In this document: piece by piece, positions 7,118 to 16,865 of the stretch
Layout: the number at the start of each line of letters is the position of its first letter
How positions within the stretch are numbered: position 1 is the first letter of the stretch
From: Treponema_C sp050937815
GTDB taxonomy: Bacteria > Spirochaetota > Spirochaetia > Treponematales > Treponemataceae
Length of the DNA: 64,000 nt
Direction of reading: 5' to 3'
NCBI RefSeq assembly: GCF_050937815.1
Contig: NZ_JACDIJ010000001.1
Location: forward strand, 62,001-126,000
Notes under the pieces: model-generated
The model's database searches: none
Told to the model about the DNA's origin: nothing
Seen by the model: the letters and a program-made list of their open reading frames with translations, nothing else
Position numbers and translations under genes: made by a program

Positions 7118-9700
7118 ATGAATTTGGAAACACGTGATTCTATAATCATTTTAACCGATAAATACGGTACGCAGGATAGAACGGCGGAAATTACAAACAT
7201 CACATATAATGCTTCAAAAGAATTGTGGGATATTGAATTTGCGGGCGGCAAGCATACATTTTCTTATAAAACAGAAAATGTAAAAATTATTAAGAATTGT
7301 CTTAGAGAAACACAGTCAGCTGCTGTTTTTGATTTTCTTCTGCAAATGGCGGAATTCAGTTCTATCCAAAATGACGACGGACAAAATCTTCTTGTCAAAA
7401 AACTTGAAAAATCACGTTTCGTTAATGATCAATCCGTTTTGGCGGTATATCTTAATCCCCAAAAAAAGAAGACGGAACCTGTCAATATTAAATCTCTTAT
7501 TTTTCCGTTTGGCTGTAATACGAGTCAGTTTAAGGCTGTACGGATGGCCTTACATAATCAAATAAGTATTATTCAGGGACCGCCGGGAACCGGAAAAACT
7601 CAAACTATTCTTAATATTATTGCGAATCTCTTGATGGATAATAAAACGGTACTTGTTGTTTCCAATAATAATGCGGCAACTGCAAATGTGTATGAAAAAT
7701 TAGCATCGGAAAAATACGGTTTCGGTTTTATTTGTGCTGTGCAGGGTAAACGGGAAAATGTTGAATGCTTTATAAAAAATCAAAAACAGTTTTATCCCGA
7801 TTATATTTCAAACTGGAAAAAATCATTACAAACCTTTTCAACATTATTAGATGAAGAAATAAAGCGGCTCGGGTCCTATTTTGACGCTGTAGAATGTATT
7901 TCAATAATAAAATCGCAGATATCCGCACTGAAAACGGAGCAAAAGTATTTTTATTCCGTTATTTATGATATCTATGATAATACACGATTACTTCAGTGTT
8001 CTTCTTTAATATTAATGAATTTACTGCACGATATTCAATTCACGTATTCCGAAAAAGAAAGGCTTGGCTTCTTTAAAAAATGGAAATTGAGATTACAATT
8101 CGGTATAGGCGAATTGAAGTTCTGGAAAACCGAACCTGAAAAAGTTATAGAGACTATCAAAGCTTCGTATTACCCCGTGAAGCTGGAAGAGCTCAATAAT
8201 GACTTACGGAAAAAAGAAGAAATTATAAAAGGATTTAATCCAGCTGAGGTTTATGAAAAATGTCTTGCCGTATTAAGATTTCAAATTGCAAACAAGTATT
8301 CAAAAAATACGGCACGAAGACAGTTTAAAGACGCGAAAGAGATTTATTTTCATCCTGCCGCCTTTGTCGATGAATATCCGGTGATTTTTAGTACAACATT
8401 TTCTTCGAGAGCAACAATAGGCCGGGGAACCGATTTTTTGTTTGACTATGTAATTATGGATGAAGCATCTCAAGTAGATATTGTTACAGGTGCTTTAGCT
8501 TTATCGTGTGCAAAAAATGCGGTTATTGTCGGTGATAAAATGCAGCTCCCGAATGTCATTGAAGAGAGTAAGAAAAGAACAGCTCAAGACTTATTCAATA
8601 AAACACAGCTGCCGGACGGATATAATTTTATTCACAGTTTCTTGACTTCGTTGGAGAAGATACTTCCCGAAACTCCTCAAACTCTGTTGCGCGAACATTA
8701 TCGCTGCCATCCTAAGATAATTAATTTTTGTAATCAACAGTTCTATGGGGGCAAATTATTGATTATGACACAAGATAAGGGAGAACCCGATATTCTCGAA
8801 GCTGTAAAAACTGTTCCCGGAAATTTCTGTAAAGATCACTGTAATCGGCGTCAGATTGACGTCATTAAGAATGAAATACTCCCTAAATATACGGAAGAAG
8901 AAATAAAAAATATCGGAATAATTGCTCCGTATAATAACCAAACGGATGCAATAAGAGCTCAAATTCCGGGAATTGATACTGCAACCGTCCATAAATATCA
9001 AGGACGGGAAAAAGATATTATTATTATTTCAACGGTGGATAATGAAATAACAAGTTTTACAGACGATCCGAATATGTTGAATGTTGCAATTTCGCGGGCA
9101 AAAAAAAAGCTTGCCATCGTTATTTCGGGAAATAAACAGCCTGAAAATTCCAATTTGTCAGCTTTACTGAAGTATATTGAATATAACAATTTCACGATAG
9201 AAGAGAGTAGGCTAACGTCAATTTTTGATTTTTTTTATACCGCGGAAACAGAGTCAAAAATGCAATTCCTGAAACAAATGAAAAGAATTTCAAAATATGA
9301 TTCCGAAAATGCTATGAATACTTTATTGATAAAAATCTTTGAAGAACCTGTTTATTCAAAATTCGGATTTGTTTTTGAAATGCCGTTGAAAGATATTGTT
9401 CACAGAAAGTTTATCGGTAATTTGCCTCGGGGGTTGGCTGAGTATGCAGAACGCAGCTGGTCTCATGTGGATTTTACAATTTTTAATCGCGTAACGAAAG
9501 AAATACTTTTTGGAATTGAAGTTGACGGTTATAATTATCACAAAAACGGTACAATACAGGCTGAACGTGATGAAAAGAAAAATAGAATTTTTAAAATCTT
9601 GGGTATTCCTTTGTTAAGATTTAGTACAAGAGGTTCGGAAGAAGAAAAAGATATAAAAACATTATTGGACAAACAAAATGAGATGCACTTTTGTAAATGA
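7118..9700 (+). CDS. Superfamily 1 helicase fused to a DUF2726/Vsr-like nuclease domain
   Basis: An 860-residue helicase-nuclease. Visible SF1 (Upf1-like) motifs: Q-type CNTSQFKAV, Walker A GPPGTGKTQ (about residue 153), Walker B MDEASQVDI (about 447), GDKMQLPNV, REHYRCHP, HKYQGREKDIII and NVAISRAKKKL. Residues ~250-380 are a helical insertion. The C-terminus (about 766-850) is a DUF2726-type domain with VDFTIF, IEVDGYNYH and a following D-x2-KN, a layout related to Vsr/PD-(D/E)xK endonucleases. Base composition and codons (ATA, AAT, TTT) are clearly more AT-rich than mfd or mreB, which suggests acquisition. Helicases with this tail are often found in defence islands; that role here is inference. 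No SD; translation may follow the HAD gene. Confidence 0.88.
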   Translation: MNLETRDSIIILTDKYGTQDRTAEITNITYNASKELWDIEFAGGKHTFSYKTENVKIIKNCLRETQSAAVFDFLLQMAEFSSIQNDDGQNLLVKKLEKSRFVNDQSVLAVYLNPQKKKTEPVNIKSLIFPFGCNTSQFKAVRMALHNQISIIQGPPGTGKTQTILNIIANLLMDNKTVLVVSNNNAATANVYEKLASEKYGFGFICAVQGKRENVECFIKNQKQFYPDYISNWKKSLQTFSTLLDEEIKRLGSYFDAVECISIIKSQISALKTEQKYFYSVIYDIYDNTRLLQCSSLILMNLLHDIQFTYSEKERLGFFKKWKLRLQFGIGELKFWKTEPEKVIETIKASYYPVKLEELNNDLRKKEEIIKGFNPAEVYEKCLAVLRFQIANKYSKNTARRQFKDAKEIYFHPAAFVDEYPVIFSTTFSSRATIGRGTDFLFDYVIMDEASQVDIVTGALALSCAKNAVIVGDKMQLPNVIEESKKRTAQDLFNKTQLPDGYNFIHSFLTSLEKILPETPQTLLREHYRCHPKIINFCNQQFYGGKLLIMTQDKGEPDILEAVKTVPGNFCKDHCNRRQIDVIKNEILPKYTEEEIKNIGIIAPYNNQTDAIRAQIPGIDTATVHKYQGREKDIIIISTVDNEITSFTDDPNMLNVAISRAKKKLAIVISGNKQPENSNLSALLKYIEYNNFTIEESRLTSIFDFFYTAETESKMQFLKQMKRISKYDSENAMNTLLIKIFEEPVYSKFGFVFEMPLKDIVHRKFIGNLPRGLAEYAERSWSHVDFTIFNRVTKEILFGIEVDGYNYHKNGTIQAERDEKKNRIFKILGIPLLRFSTRGSEEEKDIKTLLDKQNEMHFCK

Positions 9701-9768
9701 CGGCGTGTATCTTTTATGGTGGAGAAGATTTTATCCTTTGGTAGACAGAATATGCGTTATGGGAAGTA

Positions 9769-9791
9769 GTGTAAGGAGGAGAATTTTACAC
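9769..9791. terminator. Small hairpin between convergent genes
   Basis: GTGTAA (9769-9774) and TTACAC (9786-9791) form a six-base stem in the 112-base gap between the helicase gene and the end of rodA. There is no strong T-run on either side, so a terminator role is uncertain. Confidence 0.3.
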
Positions 9792-9812
9792 AAAGAAGAG
9801 AAACAAGGTTTA

Positions 9813-11120
9813 TTAAAAATCCAGCCGGCGGTAATGAATGCTCATTAAAAGACCGATTGCCCACATAGAAGTCCATAGCGATGAACCGCCGTAGGATAAA
9901 AATAAAAGCGGAATGCCGGTAATGGGCATAATACCCATTACCATGCCGACATTAACGACAAAATGAAAAAAGAACATAATGAGAATACCGACGCCGATAT
10001 AATAGCCGAAAGTATTTTTTGTATTGTGAATAATAAAAATAATTCTCAATAAAATAATTAAAAAAAGTACAAAAACAAATAAGCTGCCTATAAAACCTAT
10101 TTCTTCGGATAAAATGCTGAAAATAAAGTCGGTACTTTGTTGGGGCAAAAAACGGTAATGGCTTTGCGTTCCTTTTAAAAAACCCTGCCCCGTTATACCG
10201 CCCGATCCGATTGCGATTTTCGATTGAATGATATTCCATCCGGAACCGAGGGGATCGGTATACGGATCCAAAAATACGATGAGGCGTTTTATTTGGTAAT
10301 CCTTTAACACCTTGTTTCCGACAATAGATGCACCGAATGCAAGGGTAAAACTTCCCGAAAACCACGTAATAAAATAATAGTATTTGTTTCGATAAAATAA
10401 AAAGCCCAATGCGCCTATAAGACCTATCATTGCAAAAGTTGCGATAACGATAAGACGCAGGCGGTTATCGCTGAAAATACTTAAAAAAGCGATATTTTTT
10501 TGCAAAATGGATTCTTGCCACACCGGTAAAATCGTAAAAACAATGGTTAAAATACCTGTAAGTATAATGAACAATAAATATGCTGCAGGAATGCCGGCTG
10601 CAAATAGCATTGCGATGCATATGGGGAAATACACGCTTGCAGTTCCCATGTCGGGTTGGAGCAAAATCAACAGAGCTGGAAGGCCTAATATGGCAATGCT
10701 TATCAAAAAGCGTTTTAAAGGCAGGGTGTTTTCCGATCGTTCCAAATACCAGGCAAAAAATACAATATAAATGATTTTACCGAATTCGGAAGGCTGAATA
10801 CCGAAATTACCGATACCGAGCCAACTGCGGGCGCCGTTGACATAGCGGCCGAAAATTATTGTGTATATGAGTACAAAAATTAAAACTGCAAATGCCGGCG
10901 GTGCAAAACGCTGCAATTTTCGGTAATCGAAAATTGCAAAAAAAACCATAATAACCAAGCCGGAACCGGCAAAAATAATTTGCTTTATATATTCTTTCGA
11001 TACCGATATTTGCTCCGAGTTTACTCCGGAAGAATAAACAAAAAGTATGCCGATAAAAACCAATAAAAATACGCAGATAAGCAATACATAGTCGAATATT
11101 TCAAAAAAACGGAATTTCAT
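9813..11120 (-). CDS. rodA: Peptidoglycan glycosyltransferase RodA
   Basis: SEDS-family polymerase that builds glycan strands from lipid II for sidewall synthesis together with PBP2. The 435-residue protein has about ten membrane helices and family motifs including ARSWLGIGNFGIQPSEFGK, LLQPDMGTA and, near the end, the GIPLLFLSYGGSS loop typical of RodA/FtsW. The start ATG at 11120 lies one base after the PBP2 stop. It is the last gene of the mreB-mreC-mreD-PBP2-rodA operon, the usual order for the rod complex. Confidence 0.97.
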   Translation of the reverse strand: MKFRFFEIFDYVLLICVFLLVFIGILFVYSSGVNSEQISVSKEYIKQIIFAGSGLVIMVFFAIFDYRKLQRFAPPAFAVLIFVLIYTIIFGRYVNGARSWLGIGNFGIQPSEFGKIIYIVFFAWYLERSENTLPLKRFLISIAILGLPALLILLQPDMGTASVYFPICIAMLFAAGIPAAYLLFIILTGILTIVFTILPVWQESILQKNIAFLSIFSDNRLRLIVIATFAMIGLIGALGFLFYRNKYYYFITWFSGSFTLAFGASIVGNKVLKDYQIKRLIVFLDPYTDPLGSGWNIIQSKIAIGSGGITGQGFLKGTQSHYRFLPQQSTDFIFSILSEEIGFIGSLFVFVLFLIILLRIIFIIHNTKNTFGYYIGVGILIMFFFHFVVNVGMVMGIMPITGIPLLFLSYGGSSLWTSMWAIGLLMSIHYRRLDF

Positions 11121-11121
11121 C

Positions 11122-13014
11122 TTATTCCTGCCTTCCCGAAGGTTTTACCAAATAACGGAAACGCAGCGTATCCAACGCTTCGTCATAAGTTTGGTTTGCA
11201 AATATTCCCTGGAATATAATCGTTGAAGCATAGGGCGCCCACCATTCCCATGGATTTATAGCTTCTACAAGTACGCATACCACTACAGCATCTTCGGGGG
11301 GGGCTCCGTAGGGACCGTAACCGACAAACCATGAATGCCAGCTTTTATCAAATCCGCTTACTTCCGCCGTTCCGGTTTTTCCAGCTATATCGACGGCTTT
11401 GTTTTTCATTAAGACGCCTTGTGCCGAACCGTTAGTAACCATATAACGCAAATATTCTTTCATCGTTGTCCATACGGCTGTGTTGATTGTCGATTTATGC
11501 AATATTTCAGGGCGTACCGTTTTTATAATTTCCGAACTTACCGGATCGCGTACTTCTTTGAGTAAATGCGGCTTATAAATCACACCCTCGTTTACAAACA
11601 TAGCCATAACGTTTGCAATGTGCAGGGGCGTTGCAACCGTAAAGCCCTGTCCTATAGACATACTCATAGTATCGCCGCCGAGCCATTTTTCATGATAACG
11701 CCTTTCTTTCCACTGGGCATTCGGTATAAATCCCGTTTTTGCAGCCGGTAAATCTATTTGCAAACTTTTACCTAAGCCGAATTCCTTGGCATAGGCGGAA
11801 ATGCGTTCTACCCCCAAATAATCGCGTCCGGCCGTCCAAAAGTAAATATTGCAGGATTGGGCAAGGGCATTTTTTAAATCCATATGCCCGTGTCCGGGAA
11901 CACCGATATGGCAGCGAAAACTGCGGTCTCCGTAATCCATCAAGCCTCTACACTCGATTTTTTTTTCAGGAGGAACGGTACCTTCCGCAAGCAAGGCGGC
12001 AGTCATAATTGTTTTGAAGGTTGATGCCGGAGGATATTCGGCATTTACGGCACGGTTAATAAGCGGCTTATATGCATCGTTTGCAAGCTTTGTGTAGGCA
12101 GCGGCGTTATTCGTATTAAAAATATTCGGATCGAAATACGGATACGATACCATTGCCAAAATTTCACCGTTTGCGGGTTTTAAAACAACGACTGCCCCTA
12201 CCCGTTCTCCAAGGGCTTTTTCCGCGAGGGTTTGTATGTTTGTGTCTACTGTTAAAATCAAATCGCGGCCGCTTATGGGAGCCGTTATCACGGGTTTTTC
12301 CGATACGAGCCGCCCTTTTACGTCAACCGTATGGGATTCGATTCCGGATTTTCCCTGCAGCAAGTCGTCATATTGTTTTTCAATTCCCGTTTTTCCGATA
12401 ATGCTGGTATTCGTATAGCCTTTATTGTACAGTTCTTTTAGCTCTTCTTTAGTAATATCGCCTACATAACCGACTATGTGCGATATGGAACCTGTTTCTA
12501 CATAGTTGCGTATGGGTTTTGACCGCCAGCTTACGCCCGGTAAATCAAAACTGTTTTCCGCTATATTCGAAATAACGGAAAAAGGTACATTCGATTTGAT
12601 TTCTATGGCAGTGTACGAATTTTTTTTGTGTCCTGCCGTTTTTGCATCTATTTCCGACTTTTTTATGCCCAAGTACGCGGCAAGCCGTGCACAAACACCG
12701 TCTTGCATACCCGGCGGGATTTCTCCGAGCGTAAGGTCAACGGCAAAAGAATCGTTGTTGATAACCATCGGCAAGGTTGCGTTTCTGTCAAAAATCTCAC
12801 CCCGCTGAGCCGGAATAATCCGTATACGCTGGGAAATTGTATGCGATTGTTTGCGGTATTGTTTGCCTTCAATAATTTGCATTGAAAAGAGTTTTAAGAT
12901 ATATACGGTAAAGGTGAGAATAATGAGCAGGGCAAACACTGTGCTGACATGAGTTTTTTCTTTTGCGCTGCCCGACCGATTTTTAAGATCAAACGAACGG
13001 TTTGGGGACTGCAT
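11122..13014 (-). CDS. mrdA: Penicillin-binding protein 2 (class B transpeptidase)
   Basis: Crosslinks peptidoglycan in the elongation machinery, in complex with RodA. The 630-residue protein has an N-terminal membrane helix (about 25-47), a pedestal/dimerisation region and a transpeptidase domain with all three catalytic motifs: STFK with nucleophile S331, SCN at 387-389 and KTG at 546-548. The RGEIFDRN and STFKT contexts are typical of PBP2 rather than FtsI. The gene overlaps mreD by one base and is followed at once by rodA. Confidence 0.96.
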   Translation of the reverse strand: MQSPNRSFDLKNRSGSAKEKTHVSTVFALLIILTFTVYILKLFSMQIIEGKQYRKQSHTISQRIRIIPAQRGEIFDRNATLPMVINNDSFAVDLTLGEIPPGMQDGVCARLAAYLGIKKSEIDAKTAGHKKNSYTAIEIKSNVPFSVISNIAENSFDLPGVSWRSKPIRNYVETGSISHIVGYVGDITKEELKELYNKGYTNTSIIGKTGIEKQYDDLLQGKSGIESHTVDVKGRLVSEKPVITAPISGRDLILTVDTNIQTLAEKALGERVGAVVVLKPANGEILAMVSYPYFDPNIFNTNNAAAYTKLANDAYKPLINRAVNAEYPPASTFKTIMTAALLAEGTVPPEKKIECRGLMDYGDRSFRCHIGVPGHGHMDLKNALAQSCNIYFWTAGRDYLGVERISAYAKEFGLGKSLQIDLPAAKTGFIPNAQWKERRYHEKWLGGDTMSMSIGQGFTVATPLHIANVMAMFVNEGVIYKPHLLKEVRDPVSSEIIKTVRPEILHKSTINTAVWTTMKEYLRYMVTNGSAQGVLMKNKAVDIAGKTGTAEVSGFDKSWHSWFVGYGPYGAPPEDAVVVCVLVEAINPWEWWAPYASTIIFQGIFANQTYDEALDTLRFRYLVKPSGRQE

Positions 13015-13523
13015 TATTGTATTTTCTCCGTCGGAAAATCTTTAGCCAAAATCTTAAAAAAAGATAAAAACCAAAATACCACGGGGGCGCACAGTGCGCT
13101 GAAAACACATTCATACCATAGAACGGAAGAAAAAAGCGAATACGTTAAAATGCTTCCCGGATAAAAAAACGATACAAATCGTATCAAGATTGCCTTAGCC
13201 GCGGTGGCGGTAAAACCGAGTACGGCAGGTATTATAATACCGCTTGTTTCAAAGTTGTTATAGAATAAGCCGCTTAAAAAACCGATAAGCGTGCGCACCA
13301 GTGCATTAAGTCCGAGAGGGGCTGCACTGAGAAAATCCAATACAAGACCGGAAAAAAAACCCGATACTTCTCCGGTTAAACTTCCGTTATGAAAACCTAT
13401 ATATAATACGACAAGTAAGAGTATGTCGGGAACAACCGGTAAAGCATACCAATTTGAAAGTACGGCCGTTTGAATCAATAAAACGAAGATAATCAATGCA
13501 AAAAAAATCAAAACCCGTTTCAT
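13014..13523 (-). CDS. mreD: Rod shape-determining protein MreD
   Basis: Small inner-membrane subunit of the rod complex; family role is to link MreC and the cytoskeleton to the synthases. The 169-residue protein is almost wholly hydrophobic with five to six helices and the weak motif PLGLNALVRTLIGFLSG common in MreD. Sequence conservation in this family is poor, so the call rests on hydropathy, size and its place between mreC and PBP2. Overlaps mreC by four bases. Confidence 0.92.
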   Translation of the reverse strand: MKRVLIFFALIIFVLLIQTAVLSNWYALPVVPDILLLVVLYIGFHNGSLTGEVSGFFSGLVLDFLSAAPLGLNALVRTLIGFLSGLFYNNFETSGIIIPAVLGFTATAAKAILIRFVSFFYPGSILTYSLFSSVLWYECVFSALCAPVVFWFLSFFKILAKDFPTEKIQ

Positions 13524-14395
13524 TGAAGCGCTCCCGTTTCAAGCGTATTTTTTTGTGTCGTATCTACCACAATAACTTCTTCCAAGCGCGAAAAATCCAC
13601 AATCGGTATAACCGAAATCGCCAATGACGTATCGTAATCGACGGTTGCGACCGAATTTACGGTTCCGATGGGGATTTCGCGTATATAGTTACCGTTTTCT
13701 CCGGAGGTAACTATAATGTCGCCGAATTGTAATTGATCCAATACACGTTTTTTTATATAATCCATTTTAAGGGGCGTATCGGGGGAACCGGTTCCGCTTA
13801 TAAGTCCCAAATCGCGTGTATGCTGAATACGCGCCGATACGCTGCACTGAAAATCATATATGGGCATAATCATACTGGTATAGGGACCTACCGTTACAAT
13901 CTTTCCGACTAAGCCGACGCTGCCCTTTTGTACCGCAATAACGGGCATATTTTTCTTTATTCCGTCTTTGCTTCCCTTATTTACAACGATAGCCGAATAT
14001 AAATTGTCCGAATCGCGTCCGATAATACGTGCCGGAAGGTTTTTGTATTCATATCGTTGGGAAAAATGTAACAGCGCGCTTAAACGTTCGTTTTCTTTTT
14101 TTATTTCGGCATTTGAACGCTGCATATATTCATAGTTTTTCAGTTTTTCGGTAAGCTGTTCGTATTCCTTTTTTAAATTCGATAATTCGCGTATAGCGTT
14201 TGATATGTCTTTAAAGCCGGTAACGACGGAGTTAACCCCTCTTTGAGCGGTTGAAATAACCGAAAACCCCGTTTGTTTAAAATTGATAACAAAGTTACCG
14301 GTAGATAGGCCTAAAATAAGGGCTGATACGATAAGCAGTATCGCAAGTATGATAAGAGAAAATTTGGAACTGTAAGCAAGTTTATGCGCGCCCAT
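13520..14395 (-). CDS. mreC: Rod shape-determining protein MreC
   Basis: Periplasmic scaffold that activates PBP2-RodA. One N-terminal helix (about 12-32) anchors it; residues ~62-105 form the dimerising coiled coil (LKKEYEQLTEKLKNYEYM); the rest is the double beta-barrel domain with ARIIGRD, VNKGSKDGI and VSARIQHTRDLGLISG, all characteristic. Length 291 is normal. It begins 13 bases after the mreB stop and overlaps mreD. Confidence 0.96.
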   Translation of the reverse strand: MGAHKLAYSSKFSLIILAILLIVSALILGLSTGNFVINFKQTGFSVISTAQRGVNSVVTGFKDISNAIRELSNLKKEYEQLTEKLKNYEYMQRSNAEIKKENERLSALLHFSQRYEYKNLPARIIGRDSDNLYSAIVVNKGSKDGIKKNMPVIAVQKGSVGLVGKIVTVGPYTSMIMPIYDFQCSVSARIQHTRDLGLISGTGSPDTPLKMDYIKKRVLDQLQFGDIIVTSGENGNYIREIPIGTVNSVATVDYDTSLAISVIPIVDFSRLEEVIVVDTTQKNTLETGALQ

Positions 14396-14408
14396 ACGTC
14401 GTTTGCGT

Positions 14409-15446
14409 TTACGAGTTTAAACTGTCGTAAATACTTCGGTCGGTTGACATATCTCTGAAGATTTCAAACGAACGGCCTGCTCCTATGGCAACACACTCAA
14501 GCGGGTGATCCACTAAGATAACCGGAACGCCCGTTTCTTTCGAAATCAATTTGGGAAGGCCCTTTAAAAGCGATCCCCCTCCGGTCATAACGATACCGCG
14601 TTCGACAATATCTGCGGCAAGTTCGGGCGGCGTTTTTCCCAGTGTTAATTTAATTTCTTCGACAATTTGGTTGGTCGGGTCTTTTAATGCTTCACGCACT
14701 TCAATCGAATCGATTTCCAAGCGGCGCGGCAAACCGGTAATGGCGTCCGTACCCTTTATTTCCATTTTTTCGATATTTTTTTCCGGCGATGCGTTTCCTA
14801 TTTCGATTTTTAAACGTTCGGCGGTTTGTTGACCGATAACCAAACTGTGGACGCTGCGTACATGTTTAATAATGGCCTCATCAAATTCGTCGCCGCCTAT
14901 GCGTATGGCATTTGAAACGACCATACCGTTAAGCGAAATAACCGATACTTCGGTAGTGCCGCCGCCGATATCGCATACCATATGTCCTGCCGGCTCATGT
15001 ATCGGAATGCCGGCGCCGATGGCCGCCGCCCGCGATTCTTCGATAATACTTACTTCTTTTGCACCGGCTTTCATGGCAGCTTCCACTACCGCTCTGCTTT
15101 CGACTTCGGTAATACAGGTAGGAATACCGATTTTCATTTTAATCGACTTTATAAGCTGGTGTTTGGGAATCGTTTTTGATACAAAATAGCGAATCATCTT
15201 TTCGGTGCTGTCCATATCCGCTATAACGCCGTCCGCAAGCGGCCGTATCGCGGTAATATCGCCGGGAGTTTTCCACAGCATGCGTTTTGCTTCCGCCCCG
15301 ACTGCGACAATGCGCTTTGTTCCGCGTTCGACGGCCACAACGGAAGGTTCGTTGATTACGATGTTTTTACCGGGAACATAGATTAACGTATTGCAGGTAC
15401 CCAAGTCCATTCCGATATATGTTGTAAATCTGTCAAAGAAAGCCAT
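14409..15446 (-). CDS. mreB: Actin-like cytoskeletal protein MreB
   Basis: Bacterial actin that orients the elongation machinery on the inner membrane. The 345-residue protein shows the actin-fold nucleotide motifs: phosphate 1 IGMDLGTCNTLIY, phosphate 2 CDIGGGTTEVSVISL and the adenosine loop GIVMTGGGSLLKGL. The N-terminal MAFFDRFTTYIG is a plausible amphipathic membrane patch. A strong ribosome binding site (ACGGAGG) precedes the ATG. First gene of the core rod operon, 10 bases downstream of the TPR gene, so it may be cotranscribed with it. Confidence 0.98.
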   Translation of the reverse strand: MAFFDRFTTYIGMDLGTCNTLIYVPGKNIVINEPSVVAVERGTKRIVAVGAEAKRMLWKTPGDITAIRPLADGVIADMDSTEKMIRYFVSKTIPKHQLIKSIKMKIGIPTCITEVESRAVVEAAMKAGAKEVSIIEESRAAAIGAGIPIHEPAGHMVCDIGGGTTEVSVISLNGMVVSNAIRIGGDEFDEAIIKHVRSVHSLVIGQQTAERLKIEIGNASPEKNIEKMEIKGTDAITGLPRRLEIDSIEVREALKDPTNQIVEEIKLTLGKTPPELAADIVERGIVMTGGGSLLKGLPKLISKETGVPVILVDHPLECVAIGAGRSFEIFRDMSTDRSIYDSLNS

Positions 15447-15456
15447 TATTCCTCCG

Positions 15457-16422
15457 TTATTTTTTTGAATCTATTTTATGCAAGGCTCCCGGATGGTTTA
15501 CTTGCGCTTTTAAGGCTTTTCGCCAATGGGCACGGGCTTTTATTAAATCACCTTCTTGTTCGTATATAAGCCCTAACCCGTAATACGCATCTGCCGCATT
15601 CGGATCCTTTTTCAAAATCATTTCAAATTCCGCTTTTGCATCCGCGAAATTGTTTTCACTGATATAAATATCGCCTAAAAGTTGAGCGCAGGTAAGGATA
15701 AATACCTCATCGGTACTCATGTTTTTTATACGGTATAAATAAGGTTTTGCCGCTTCGGTTTGACCGTTTTTATAATATTGCCGGGCAATCGCTAAAAGTA
15801 GGGTTTCCGAGCTGTTTACCGATAAAGCTTCGGTAAAAGCCGCGATACTTTCGTTTGTCATGCCCAAATCCGCATAACTTAATCCCAAATACTCATATAT
15901 ATCATCTGCAGTGTACCCCGAAGCGAGTGCTTCTGTCAAATAGTGTACGGCCAAGTCCGCGTAATAATGATAAGCGGAAAGAATATTTTTATGAAAATAT
16001 GTTTTGCCGAGCATGTATTCGATTTGCGGTTTTAAATTCTTTTTTGCACTTATAAGGGAAAGCCGAAGAGAATTGACGGCCGTATCCATATATGATTGCG
16101 CTTGCTGCGGATCCGTTTGAGCCAGGGCTAAAAAAAAGGCGGCATAACCTCGATAAGTAAGGGCGAGATTTTGAAACGGAACATCGTGCAACAGCGTTTC
16201 GGTTAAGGTATATATGCTTTCATAGTCTTTCGCAGCCCACAATGTTTCCAATTCCGCGGCTGCGGAAGGCTGTGAAGCGTGTTTAGCGATAAACCGTATA
16301 ACGAAAAAAACGGCAAAGCCGAATAAAACAAGGGCAGTCAATATAACTGCAACACGGGGAAGTTTGATTTTTCTTTTTACTGTTGCAGTCCGCGTATCGT
16401 ATCTGTTTTTCATCCCCCGCAC
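15457..16422 (-). CDS. Membrane-anchored TPR protein
   Basis: About 320 residues with one N-terminal membrane helix (VAVILTALVLFGFAVFFVI) and the rest a periplasmic or cytoplasmic tetratricopeptide solenoid: recognisable TPR helices include YLGLSYADLGMTNESIAAF and AYYGLGLIYEQEGDLIKAR (about residues 175-310). Such proteins act as scaffolds, and the position just upstream of mreB suggests a link to envelope growth, which is inference. The start is ambiguous: GTG at 16422, or ATG at 16413 (MKNRYDT); neither has a well-spaced SD. TAAAAT ending five bases before the GTG could be a -10. Confidence 0.85.
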   Translation of the reverse strand: MRGMKNRYDTRTATVKRKIKLPRVAVILTALVLFGFAVFFVIRFIAKHASQPSAAAELETLWAAKDYESIYTLTETLLHDVPFQNLALTYRGYAAFFLALAQTDPQQAQSYMDTAVNSLRLSLISAKKNLKPQIEYMLGKTYFHKNILSAYHYYADLAVHYLTEALASGYTADDIYEYLGLSYADLGMTNESIAAFTEALSVNSSETLLLAIARQYYKNGQTEAAKPYLYRIKNMSTDEVFILTCAQLLGDIYISENNFADAKAEFEMILKKDPNAADAYYGLGLIYEQEGDLIKARAHWRKALKAQVNHPGALHKIDSKK

Positions 16423-16472
16423 CCGTTATTTTATTTTAGGGTTTGTTTCCGAAATTTCGGTTTTAAGCACCC

Positions 16473-16858
16473 AAAAAAAAGAAGAGTATAAGCCGGATTC
16501 TGTAAACGCCTCCTATACGGATGCGCCGTAACCATCTATCTGCAATGCAGATTACCCTGCATTTTTTGCGGCCTACCTGTAACTATAGATTCGGAACAAT
16601 CAGTTACCGCTTGGCCTTGCTCCGGATGAGGCTTGCAATGCGATATACGTTACCGTATATCCGGTGGGCTTTTACCCCGCCTTTTCACCCTTACCTGCTT
16701 TCGCAGGCGGTTTATTTTCTGTTGCGCTGTCTGTACTCCGTTTTTGCAGTGCAAAAACATTTTGCAGTGCAAAAACAAAGCCCCGGCCGTTAGCCGGCAT
16801 CCTTTCCGAAGGAGCCCGGACTTTCCTCAGGTTTTATACCCGCGGTTACATACTCTTC
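16473..16858 (-). ncRNA. rnpB: RNase P RNA (bacterial type A) with its terminator
   Basis: Catalytic RNA that matures tRNA 5' ends. On the minus strand the 5' part carries GAGGAAAGTCCGGGCTCC and the 3' part ends AGAATCCGGCTTAT, both diagnostic of RNase P RNA. The P1 helix pairs 16850-16858 with 16481-16489 and is followed by a run of T (16480-16473), so P1 plus the U-tract probably terminates transcription. Mature RNA is about 378 nt. The P12 region holds two perfect 18-base tandem repeats (16742-16759, 16760-16777). It begins only 7 bases after the stop of the zinc-ribbon gene, so its promoter must lie inside that gene; TATGAT at 16877-16872 is a candidate -10. Confidence 0.95.
16742..16777 (-). 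repeat. Tandem 18-base repeat inside rnpB P12
   Basis: The unit TTTTGCAGTGCAAAAACA (plus-strand reading) occurs twice without a mismatch or gap. Each unit is itself nearly palindromic (TTTTTGCA...TGCAAAAA), so the RNA can form two small hairpins or one longer one in the variable P12 arm. The copy number looks prone to slippage. Confidence 0.9.
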
Positions 16859-16865
16859 TCAAAAA

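Noticed and set aside
16742..16777. CRISPR-like repeat
   Set aside because: Two contiguous 18-base units without spacers inside rnpB; no cas genes are in the window.
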